Assembly (NCBI GenBank): GCA_958510825.1
Contig: OY294049.1
Location: 1,984,001-2,048,000, forward strand
Direction: 5' to 3'
DNA: 64,000 nucleotides
From: Brachypterus glaber
Lineage: Eukaryota; Arthropoda; Insecta; Coleoptera; Kateretidae
Below, piece after piece: positions 19,878 through 31,800 of the stretch (positions within the stretch are counted from its first letter, which is position 1; each line of letters starts with the position of its first letter). The notes beneath the pieces are model-generated. The model had not been told where the DNA came from, did no database searches, and was given only the letters and a program-made list of their open reading frames with translations. A program made the position numbers and the translations under genes.

Positions 19878-22800
19878 GTAAGTAACCCATGTATAACTTT
19901 TCTGGTCTTTATTTTAGTACATAGCTTTTTGTATCAGATAAGGATCCAGAAAAACTCTCAGAAAAGCTTTAACTTGTAACTGCATATGACTGAAAAAACA
20001 CCTTGCATTTCACTAGGTTTGGACTTTGCATGTAAATTGAACACTCCTCAATAGTCATTTTGCATTTTAAATAGAAATTATTTATGAAAATAGACTTGAC
20101 ACTATGGATTTGTGCTAAATTTTGCTTTTAATTCAAAAGATAAAATCAAAAGAATTGCACTGTAGGTCAAACATTTTGAATCCATATTTGGCAAGTATGC
20201 ATTCCTAAAAAAAATTATAACCCTTATAATATTATCATGTTTTTTTTTACTTTTCCCTAGGAAAAAGTCCTGTGAAATGTACCTATAGCTTTTTATTATC
20301 AATTCGGTAAAATATGGTCCTTATTAATAAATTAATTTAAAAATGGCTTTTTATTCACTGTTTTGGCTTTTTTTTTTTCATAGCCAGTTTTTTTGGCCCC
20401 TTGGCTTGTTGTAACTGTTTTAAACTCTAAAATTATTTAGGCAAAGCAACTTCAGACAAACAGCAAACAAGCAACACAAATTCGAAACATGAGGAACACA
20501 GCATCAAAGAAAAAGTAAACATACTTATAGAAATGTCTCAGAAAACGGAAGAAGAAGTGTGTCTTGCTCTGCATGAAGCTGATAATGATGTTCAACAGGC
20601 CATGGAGATGCTTTTGGAAAATCAAGCCACTGTAAGTCTCTTTTTTTACTTTCTCATATAGCTAGCCATAGGTCATGTTTCATTTTGTAATTTAATTATA
20701 ATAATAATAATAATAAATGGTCTTTATTAGGAAAATGGGCAAAGTTTAGCTAACACTACTCTTAATTGTGAGGGTCCTGAAATTTTCAGTAGTAATATCA
20801 TAAGAGCATGTTGAATTATCAATAATTTTTTTACTGTATTAAGAAATATTTTGCTTAGAAGTTGTTTGAGTGCATTTTTCGTGTTACAAAATTTGACGAA
20901 AAATGCATGAAAACAATTTCTTTAAGAAAAATATTTTTTTATATACAGTAATAAAATTATGTATAATTCAACATGCACGAATCGTATTTTGAAAGACTAT
21001 TTCACAAACAAAATAAGGAAGTGTATAATTTTACAATGTTTTATGTTGTTTCATATTTAAATTAAAAATTTAAGAACTAAACAACGATATTACTTTACAA
21101 CTATAATTAAAATTTTAAATCTCAAATTTTCCGCGCTTTTTAAATTCACGATGTTCACTTGTTCGCGAATGTTGCCAAGTTTAAACTTTGCTCGAGGGAT
21201 ATTTTATGATTGAGATTATTCCAATAAAATAGTTGTTATCACATATATTAGCATTTAAATAAAGATCATTGCTGTTTTTGTTTAAAAAGTTTAGTTTTCA
21301 ACTGAAAGGAAATAAAATAACGGGTGTTTCCACTCGTAAAAAAAAACAATTTCATATCGGTTTCTAATAAACTTTGGCAACGCTGTACCACCGCAGTAAT
21401 TTGATGTTTTGATTTCCGTAATTCTTTACTGCAAATATATTTTTAATAAATAAATAAGTGTTTAAATTAGTTTTTAGTGGCCTGTTTTTAATACCAAGAT
21501 TCAATTAAATAAATTAAAATTTATGAATATCAGTGATTTAAAGCTTTTAAGATGGAAAGTGCATAAAATATAATATATTATCTGAAATTAATAAGGGTTT
21601 ATACCTAGGATGTTTTGGTAATAAAATGAGCATTTATATTGCTTATCAATAAAAATAAATCAACTAAAGGAAAGCTTCACAAATTAAAAACATATTTTGC
21701 AAAAATACAACATTTATTAAGATGTCAGTAACTGTCAGTTTCTTGTTTCCATAGTAACCAAGTGATAATTGCATGTGTGCAAAAATTATCAGATTCATTT
21801 TGATCTAAGAAGTCAAGAAGCTAAAAATGCAACGTTTTGATTGGCCTATATATTGTTTGTGAAATAGTCACTGGAATTTCTTAAATTTAGCTAAATCTTC
21901 ATTACTTGGCCCAAATCTAAAAAATATTTCATTATGCCAAAATGGTTAAATAAAATTTTGGGTAGTCGAAGGGATATTACACACTTTATAATTTTTATAC
22001 AGGGTGTCCCACTCGCAACCATCCTTGAAGGAGCACATAATATATCAAAAACTATGATAAAAAAGTCATACAAACATAGGGCCACAGATCGGTCCTAATG
22101 AAGTTACGGCCCATTGAATGTAGGTCCCTTAAATAGGTCCCAAAAAAGCGCTAATAAAATAATTTGACACTGCAGAGTGTGGAACCTACATTAAAAACTA
22201 AGAAAAAAAGTCTGTTACACCCTGGCCCAGAAATAAATATTAAGTGAGTTATGGACTCTTAAATTGTAACACTTTTTAGAGGCATGTCCTGTATTTTTTT
22301 TAAATGACCTTTCCTTGAAAAGTTTCTTTTACGGTATTACACTAAAAGAATCTTTTCTTGTATTTTTACCTAAAAAATCCATAATTTTTAAAAAGAATGC
22401 AAGAAAATTACACTGAAGAAAGTTTTGGCAAAAATGTGGTAAGCCACAGCCATTTCGCACGCCTAGGCGCGCTTTCGGTAAAAGAAGGATATCGTTTTAA
22501 AGGCGAGTTTTGGGCTTAATGAGAAAAATAGGTTTTTGTTTAAAACAGTGCAAAATTATGAAAAAGATGTACTTAATGATAAAAAACTGTTTACAAAGCT
22601 TATTTGAAGAAAAAAATATTACATTAGAAAAATATTTTACATTTTTGTGTTATCGTAAACCTGACAATGCATTATTTTAAAACTCGTCACGCACTAAGTG
22701 ACCCTTTAGCCTAATGTTGACAATTTAAATTCTTTCTTTTTTTGTATATTTTTGTGTTTATTGTAATAAATACACCTTCAATCATTTTGTGCTTTTGATT

Positions 22801-25800
22801 ATAACCTCGATATACATTATTCTTCAGCTATAATCGCTTCTATTAAATGTTTTGGGAAATTAATTAATGTTTTGACACATTAATGTGCAAAGTCATATTC
22901 ATTTTTTGTTTAAAAACTAAATATGGTAAAGTGATTACATAGGCACTTCTTTTTAACCCGGCATGGTCACCGGGGGTCCACTGGACCCCAGGCAATTTGA
23001 AAGTACTGTAGTTGCAAGGTATCGATTCAAAATGGAATTAGTGGCGCCATCTGTTGTTGCTGGGAGTCCCAACAATGATATAGGCTAGTTTTGGAATGCC
23101 ATTGTTGTGTCAGTGCGTCGGTAGACATTGTCGAGTGCAAACGTTTTTTTGTTGGGGTCTGACAGACCCCCTGTGACCATAACGTTGAAAAAAAAAATTT
23201 GATAGTAAATTTTTTTTGGACGCGTAGTGTTCGCATAGTGGACGCATACATGTAAGTATATGTGTACGAATAGCTAGAATTTTTTTCCTAACCTAAAAAT
23301 AATTTTTCTCGTGTATATTCAGATGGCGTACAATTTGAGATCTCGCTCTATAGCCGAGACTCTTCGAAACGAAGAAGACAACGATGAAATATTGGGCGCA
23401 AGTGATTCCGAATCGGAAGATAATGTTTCGGAGCAGGCAGAAGAGTCCGATGAATACCGTGTATCAGACGATGGATCCGACGAAGATGGCGACGACGATA
23501 TGGCAATGGATTGGGAAAATGCATCATTGATGCAGCGCTTGTTGGGATCTGCCGCACGAGGGCGGCCCAGAACACAACTCAAAGGGAAAGATGGTTTTGT
23601 TTGGAATACCAATCTTGCGCAGCGTCAGTCAGGTATGTTAGTGTGTGCGTGTATATATGTTTGCGTATATATGTATGTCCATTGGACTTTTATACGACAT
23701 GATTTCTATTTTTTTTGCTTCTTCGACTGTTTTTACTAAAAAAACGAGTTTTTTCGCAATTGCAACGAAAAGTGGCCTTTTTTGGCCATTTTTTTCGAAG
23801 ATATATCGTCCATTTTTAGTCAGCGACGTTTTGGTTGTAACTCACGAAACCGGTAAAAAAGCACTTATTACACGACAAAAACTGCGTGGAAATGAGTGTT
23901 TGACGTATTCACCAACTTTTTTCTTCAAAAACTGCAAAGATATGGCATCCGACAACAATGAACTTGGTCGCTTAACACATCTTGGCACAGCTATATACAC
24001 AGTCCCGTTTACAGGGAAGGGCAAACGACATGTTTCCCCCCGGGCCCGGAGTTCGCGCGTTTGCGTCGACTGCCTAAAAATGGACTATATATCTTCGAAA
24101 AAAAGGCCAAAATAGGCCACTTATCGTTGCAATTGCAAATAAAATAGAATATTGACATTTCGGCATTGCCTCACTTTTTTTTGCTCCGTAAAGTCGAATA
24201 CAATCTCCGCCCATGCGCGCGCATGCGCTCCGATTGTATTCAACTTCACGCAGCAAAAAAAGTGAGCCATTGCCGAAACGTCAATAAACTACTATTGTTT
24301 CCGAATTATAAAAAATTATATTTTACTCTAATTCTTATGCTTCGTTCGAAATAAATATTTATTTTGATATTTTTTTCTGTCCATTAGATCGGCTAAGCGA
24401 CATTCCACCGACGTATATCCCGGGACCTGCAGGACCTGCTGCAAAGTTGACAAAACTCGAAGAATTTTGGGATGCTCTATTTCCTCTTGAAATAATTGAG
24501 ATCATTGTAAATTGCACTAATTTGCAAATCGAGGAACACTGTGCTCAAATGATTGAGCGCGAGCAAGATACTCAGACCTACCATCATCACACGGACGTCG
24601 AAGAAATGAAAGCTTTCATAGCTCTTTTTTATTATATTGGTTCCTGGAAATCTACACACGTCAATACGCACGACTTGTGGAGTCATCAAAACGGAATGAG
24701 TTTCTATCGTTGCGTTATGCCTCGAGCACGGTTCATGGTTTTGTCTACTTGTCTTCGTTTTGACAATACAGAAACGAGAAACAGAGATGACAGATTTGCT
24801 CCAATTCGTCAGGTTTGGGAATTGTTTATTAAAAATTGTACCGCGTGCTATCAGCCAGGTCGTGATACGACTGTTGATGAAATTCTGTTCGGTTTTCGCG
24901 GCCGCAGTAAATTTAGGATGTATATAAAATCAAAGCCGGATAAATACGGCTTGAAATTTTTTTCATTGAATGATCCGAGTACATCATATCTTATTTACGC
25001 TCTTCCGTACTTGGGGAAAATCGCAATCAATGATAAACTTGAAAATGAACAGCTGACCGAATACTACTTTCGCAAAACCACCGAGTGTATTCACGGTACA
25101 GAGCGCACCGTAACTTGCGACAATTGGTTCACTTCAGTACCGCTTGTACAGCGCATGATGAAAGAGCCGTACAATCTAAAAATTACGGGTACTATAAGGA
25201 AAAACAAAACGCAGATACCGGCTGAAATGAAAGTTTGCTCGAAAGAAGTTCCCGATTCCAAGTTTTGCCACGCTCAAGGTATGACTCTCGTCACTTTTAC
25301 ACCGAAAAAAAATAAAATTGTACTACTGATAACGTCTGATAAGCATACGACAAATGTTACGGGTGGAAAACCAGATATTGTTTTGCATTACAACTCAACA
25401 AAAGGAGGCACTGACTGCTTCGATTGGCTGTGTCATTCTTACACCGTTGCTGCTAAAACTAACAGGTGGCCAATGCGGGTATTTCTTGGTATTCTTGACA
25501 TTGCAGCCGTCAATTCTCGTATACTTTTCAAATGTTATAACGTTAACAAAAAAATAAACAAAGAAGTACGAATGAAACATTGTCTCGATAAATTGTCGTT
25601 GCACTTGGCGACACCGTTTTTGCAACGACGTCTTTCTGAAATGAGTCTTCGTCTTAGCCTACGAAAGGGCATAATGACAATTCTGAACATGAATTCTAGA
25701 GTTGAAAGTTCTGCTATGTTGGAATTAAATACAAAAAAGAGGTGTGGATTATGCAAAAGACAGCAGGATCGTAAATCACGATTCGCTTGTCCTTCGTGCG

Positions 25801-28800
25801 AAAGACCAGTCTGTGAAGAGCATAGAGCGGCGTTGTGTGTTGGCTGTATTGGCCGTGATTAACTTTTGTCATCTATTTTTTTCCTATGTAAAATACTATG
25901 TAATGCATAAATAAACACGAAATAAGTTTACTTTCTCAATAAAAATACTTTATTTACTGTATAACCTACATTACCCACTTCTTTCTTTCGATTCACAAAT
26001 TTGCCGAAATAGTCAACTTCAGACATCCGAATAAATATACTTTTTTCACAATTCAGTATAGCACAAATTTTTTCTTGATAGTGAATCGCTTCACGAAGAA
26101 AACCTGTTTGGAACTATTGCTTTATCTTAAAAAATAAAGCCTGTGGAATTTTTTAACTGAAAAATGCCAAAATTTTCGAAAAAAAATTTAAAAGTCTTAT
26201 ATTTACATAAAAAATTTAAAAACATTTAAAACAAACGACGGGATTATGAAAAGGAAGTCTTAAACTTACTTTCTGGAAAGATTATTTATACGGACAATCG
26301 AAAAAACAAAAATAACAAATTGTTTTTTGCTTGGGGTCTGGGGGACCCCGTGTGACCATTACGTAATTATTTGGAGGTGTGACCATGTCGGGTTAAGCAA
26401 AAATGTAATACTACCTATATTTAATAAAACATTTTGCATTTTTTAATAGCTTTTTACATTTTAAGAGCATTATTTTTAACACAGACCACAGAAAAACAAT
26501 TTTTAATAGCCTGTTAACAAAACCTCTATTTACTTTCATATGTCAAAATTCGTAATTAAAATAATTAATTAAAGTATGTTCCGGGACATAAGAAGGGCTG
26601 ACATTTTGGCTAAGTATTTATTTTTATGTATCTATAAGCATGTAAAGTCTTATCATTGCAGGCGATTTAGCCCAAAATAAGATACACTCCTTTACAAAGT
26701 AAAATAATTTAAAATTATTGACCTTAATAATACTAAGCCACATGCAAAACCTTGTCCCTCTAGCTCAAAGGGCTCCAGAGATGAAATAAAAACCTCATTT
26801 TTGGTATCCCCTTTAATAGGCTATAACTCCCTTAGGAGCGATTTGCGGGTCTACATTATATACACTTTAATATTTTTTGATGTAGTATGAGTACTTTTAA
26901 GGATGGTCGCGAGTTTTGGGACTCCCTGTATATAAAAAATTTTTTTGGTATACAGGGTGTTCCTAAATATTATGTCACTATTGAAGGAGGTGTGAACTTT
27001 TAGTCATAGAATAAGCCAAGGAATTACCTCCGTCAATAGTGACATGATATTTAGGAACATTCAGAAATAAGTTACAAAGCTTTAAGGGGTAATTGTAGGT
27101 CTAAAAATATAAAAAAAAAGTTCCTATAAAGGTTAATCCGGAAATAAGCCCTAAGATAGTACGGACCCGCCTAAGGGTACATCTGAAAAGTAGTTTTTAA
27201 TATTTCTGGAACCCTATGAACCACAGTAACGATTTTTTGCGCATCCCTTTTTATTTGGTAATTTTAACCAGGGATGTGCCAAATAGGGAGGCAATGTCAC
27301 TTTTTGCCCCAAACTTTATCTGTAGATTTTTTGACATTTTTTCAATAAAACATTTTTTGTTAAAAATACATTAGAAAGATACTCTTTATGTAATACCTTA
27401 CGGCCGTTCAAATGCAAAAAAAAACTGTTCCTATTTTTCTTTTTTAACGAATCCTTTCGAAAAGTATATTTTTTGTTTAATTAGCAAGTGTTTAGCTAAA
27501 AAAGTTTAAAATTAAAAGGCGTTTCCAGGTCTATCTGATAACGTCCGATAAGGTAGAAAATTTTAAAATCTTTATTGAATATAAACTTATTACCTATTCT
27601 GAGAAAAATACGTTTTGTTAAAAACATTTTAAGTTACTCATTGTAATTGATAACTTTTATATATTGTTTTTATCTTTTTTCTTATATCACTTAATGATAA
27701 GTAACTGTTAAATATTTGGTAATTTTGAAAATAAAACTATTTTTATGCTAAAATTACTTGTGCTAAAGTGCTAAAATTACTTGTAAAACGTAAATGTTCG
27801 ACATTTACTTAATAAAATTAGAACGAAAATTATGGATATTTTAAATTACGGAAATTTTATAGTTCACATGCGAGTTTCCGCCAATTTATTAAAAAAAACT
27901 GATTCTGATCAGAAAATATGACAAAAAGTTCCTATAAACATAGGTCTAAAAATGCTTCCTAAGGGAACTACGCCCCTTTGAAAGTGGCTAAAGAATTAGG
28001 TTTTTATTTAATAACTAATTAACCCTTTGAGATATACCAACGAGGTTTTGCACGTGAACTAATCAATACTTATTTTAACCAGGAGTGTGCGAAACGGGGC
28101 CTTTTCTTTGAAATGATATAGAGTAACCCTGCATCATTAAAATTTTGGTTTTCAACGTTTTAGTATTTAATTTTTCGTCCACGAACCGTAAAATTTCACC
28201 TTCAAATTAAATTTTTTCGAAAACGGTTAGTCCTACAGTGTTACAACAAGAGTTCCTTTTTATGTATTTTGACCTGAGGAATCATATAGCAAACATAAAA
28301 TCACAAAAAAGTTACACAGAAAAAAGCTTGGGATAAAAAACTGATGAGGCCCCCTGTTTCGCACACCCCTGGTTAAAATAAGTACATGAAAATAACATAT
28401 GAAGATGGCCCTTATTTACTAGTTCACGTGCAAAACCTCGTTGGTATATCTCAAAGGGTTCCTGAGTTATTAAATAAAAACCGAATTTTTATCTCCCTTA
28501 CGACGCATTTTTAGACATATGTTTATAGGAACTTTTGTCATATTTTCTGATGTAGAATCACCCCTTACCATTTCGGACCCTATTTCAAATACACCGTATT
28601 ACTACAGTCAATATAGGTTTCAACTGCGAAAAAAATCCTCAGTCAAAAAAAAGTATGTATTCCTATACATTTTGGGATGAGGAATCAATAAAAAAAAGTC
28701 TACCGATTTTCGAGCTTCGGACGACCCTTAAACGGAAAATGAAAGACCACCAAAAATGCAATAACATTTGTTTATAACATTTTTTCCTTATTTGATGAAA

Positions 28801-31800
28801 CCCCAGTTTTTAAGTGACTAAGCCCACCAGAATGTTCAAATTATGTATTATTATGGTTTTGGGTCAACAAACACTATAGCATAAAGTCTGCCACTCCAAG
28901 AGACACAGAAAAAGATAGGCCCCTATAATACGTTTTTTTGCACATATCTTTTTTTGCCGTTGGTGGTACAAAAATTTAAATGACATCAAATCAAAGAGCG
29001 TTAAAAGTTTAATAAAAAAGATTCCAATCATATTTTTCTCAATTTTCATTGGTTTGGACTTTTTGTGGTTTAGGTTGAATCCAAGTAGGATTATTTTAGT
29101 GCAGGGCGCCATTTCAACACCTTTTAATATATCATATTAATATTTTTCAAAATATCTTACATATACCTAAGGATGATTTATGCAAAATTTCAGCCTAATC
29201 GGATAAGGACATACGATTCGCCTGTACGGCCCCTAATTTTCTACGGCTTAGTTTTTAGGGATCTAAGCTCACCAGTACGATCAAAATATGTAATATTATG
29301 GTTTTTGGGTCAATGAACACTATGGCAAAAAGTCTACCACTCTAAGAGTCGCTTAGAAAAAGATAGGCCTCTAAAATACGGTTTTTTGCACATATCTTTT
29401 TTTGCCATTAGTAGTACAAAAATTAAAATTACAGCAAATAAAAGAGCGTTAAAAATTTAATAAAAAAGGACCCACTCATATTTTTCTCAATTTTTATTGG
29501 TTAGGAGATATAATTTTTTTGTGCTTTTTAGGGACAAAAAACTGATAAGCCCCCCGTTTCGGACACCCCTGGTTAAAATAAGTACATGAAAATAACATAC
29601 GAAGATGGCCCTTATTAAGATTAGTTCACGTGCAAAACCTCGTTGCTATATCTTAAAGGGTTCCTGAGTTATTAAATAAAAATCGAATTTTTTAGACACT
29701 TTCAAAGGGGCGTAGCTCCGTTACGTAGCATTTTTACACATGTTTATAGGAACTTTTTGTCATATTTTCTGATGTAGAATCACCCCTTAAAATTCGGACC
29801 CTATTTCAAATACACCGTGTATAAAGTACTAAATCTAGATCCTTACGTTTATAATCTGTGATATATCTTAAGGATACCTATCTTTTGCTACAGGGTGAGT
29901 GGGAGACAACAGTTAAAAAGAAAAAGAGCAAGCAATCTGGCAACAAACAAGACAAAACAGACGAGACTGTCGAGAACGAAGGTTGGGGCGACGAGCCCGT
30001 TCCTATTAGCGGTGGTGGGGGCGGCGGCAGTGGCGACAAGGAACGCCCGTCCCGTAATAGAAGCGGCGGCCCGCCTCGCCTGCACAGCCGCCACAGCGAC
30101 AACCGCGGCTGGCGCGGTAGAGAGAGGGGCGACAACGACCGCACCGACCGCAACTTCGAGGAAGGCGGCCGCGATTTCAACCGGGAACGACGCGGCAGAG
30201 GTGGTGGTTCCCGCGGCGGCGGCGGGGCTAGGGGACGGGGAGGCGGCCGCGCCGGTGGCCGGTACCCTCCCAGGGGCGACAGAGGCGGCAACCGTGGTGA
30301 CAGAGGGGATAGAGATCGAGGCAGTAGCTACAACAAGCAGGCAACCATCGACACTTGGGATAATTCCAATACGTGGGATACAACGGATACTTGGGACAAC
30401 AATACTGCCGTGACCACTAATCATACTACCGGTAAGTACTTTTTTATTTGTTTTTCGGTTATTGGTATTATTCTTCTTAAAAGAATTGTTTCTTCAAGAA
30501 AGATCTGATAAATATGAAAAGATTCTTACTTGGTGCGTTTTGTTTTCCTAAAATTTCAATTTAAGCGAATTCTTGATTTAATTGGGCGTATCTTGTCACG
30601 TGACTTTGAACCAATGAATGGTGATTCTTTTCATTTAGTGTGAATAGTTTGAGGAATAAAACGCACCAGTTCATATTTTGTCAATTTTAAGAGAAATATC
30701 ACATGTTATATATTATAGTCAGTTTTAATTCTTCCTGCATGCTTGATGTGTTGGAGTATTATGTATTCTCCATCAATATTTAATTAACTATTTTTCTTAT
30801 TACATGTTACATTCCAAGCAAATCTGAATTCTATTGGAAGTACTATTATTATATGTTTAATAAAGTGAAGCATTTTTATTAAATAGTATTATTATAAATT
30901 TTTTTATTATGGCACAGTATGAATGTTTCTTGAAGGATTTACAACCAGTAAAAAAGTAAATGTAAATAAATTTACTGCCCTCAATAAATATGCAAAATTG
31001 TCTTGTTATATATTGAATATTTTAATAACCATTTGGCATTTACATTAATTTGAACAATATTTGTTGTGTGGCACGTAAAAGTTTTGATCTTGAAAGTCAT
31101 AGAATTAGTAATAGAAATTCTATTCAATTTATCTTTGCTAGAAGAAAATTGGGTTGATTTTCCTGCTTCTGACGAGTGGTCTACTGAGGAATACACAGGA
31201 AGCTTGGCTGACACGAAAGTTTTTACACCGAGTGTTCAGCCAGGCTTGAACACAATTACAGAACCACCGTCGGTGAATCAGTCGGCGGCCGCCGTTGTGG
31301 ACCCGACGTCGATGGGCCAGACCCTGCAGATGACGGCGCAGCAGCAGCAAACCGTGCAAATGCCGTCCCAGAGTCCGGTGCCCATTGTTGGCACGCTGAG
31401 CGCCGCGCAGACGCAGTATCTGACCCAGCTGACGCAGCAGAACAGCGACAGCATGAACAAGCAGTACGCGGCCGGCGGCGGAGTACCGGCGGCGGCCACC
31501 CAAACCTACCAGACCCAGCCGACCTACGACAAGACCACCACCGCTCAACAGCAGGTCTACGCCAACGCGCAGCAATATGCTCCTTCAAACGCATATGTCA
31601 ATACCACCTACCCTGTCAATACCTACGGCACCACTCAGGAGCAACAAGCCACGCAGCAGCCAGTCAGGACCAAGACTCAACGAGCAAGAGTTCCTCCTCC
31701 ATCGAAGGTAAGACGATTTTTAATCCTTATCAATAGTTAAATAATACTTTCCCCTATAGGCCTAGGTTCATTAAAATCAAAAACGAAAAAAAAAAAAAAT

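Larger units (their letters stand above)
22957..26392 (+). mobile_element. Intact piggyBac-family transposon, 3436 bp
   Basis: TTAA target duplications flank it at 22953-22956 and 26393-26396. Terminal inverted repeats are CCCGGCATGGTCAC on the left and the complement of CCCGACATGGTCAC on the right (13 of 14 match). Subterminal repeats TGTGACCAT with an adjoining GGGGTCT...GACCCC palindrome occur at 23154-23186 and 26333-26363, and a related palindrome at 22972-22989. It contains a two-exon transposase with no stops and an AATAAA at 25910. All parts expected for autonomous activity are visible. Confidence 0.92.
22008..26935 (+). mobile_element. TACAGGGTGTCCC element split by a 4.2 kb insertion
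   Basis: The left end ACAGGGTGTCCCACTCGC and right end GGGACTCCCTGTATA are inverted termini. The element's own sequence runs 22008-22483 and resumes at 26691, as shown by the partial copy at 570-1000 where GTAAAATTTACAAA is continuous. The intervening 22484-26690 is a second insertion of unknown class, with a weak inverted terminus around TTTTGGGCTTAA / AGCCCAAAATAA, and that in turn holds the piggyBac element. Confidence 0.65.

Noticed and set aside
23645..24115. A 156-codon frame inside the transposase intron
   Set aside because: It runs through both arms of an inverted-repeat element and has no recognisable similarity; the true transposase splices over it.
29878..30424. Long open frames on the opposite strand and other frames of the RGG exon
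   Set aside because: They mirror the GC-rich repetitive codons of lingerer exon 3, giving proline/arginine- or alanine-rich chains with no known domain.
31138..31594. Antisense frames of up to 145 codons over lingerer exon 4
   Set aside because: Leucine- and arginine-rich complements of a glutamine- and alanine-rich exon; no splice or start support.
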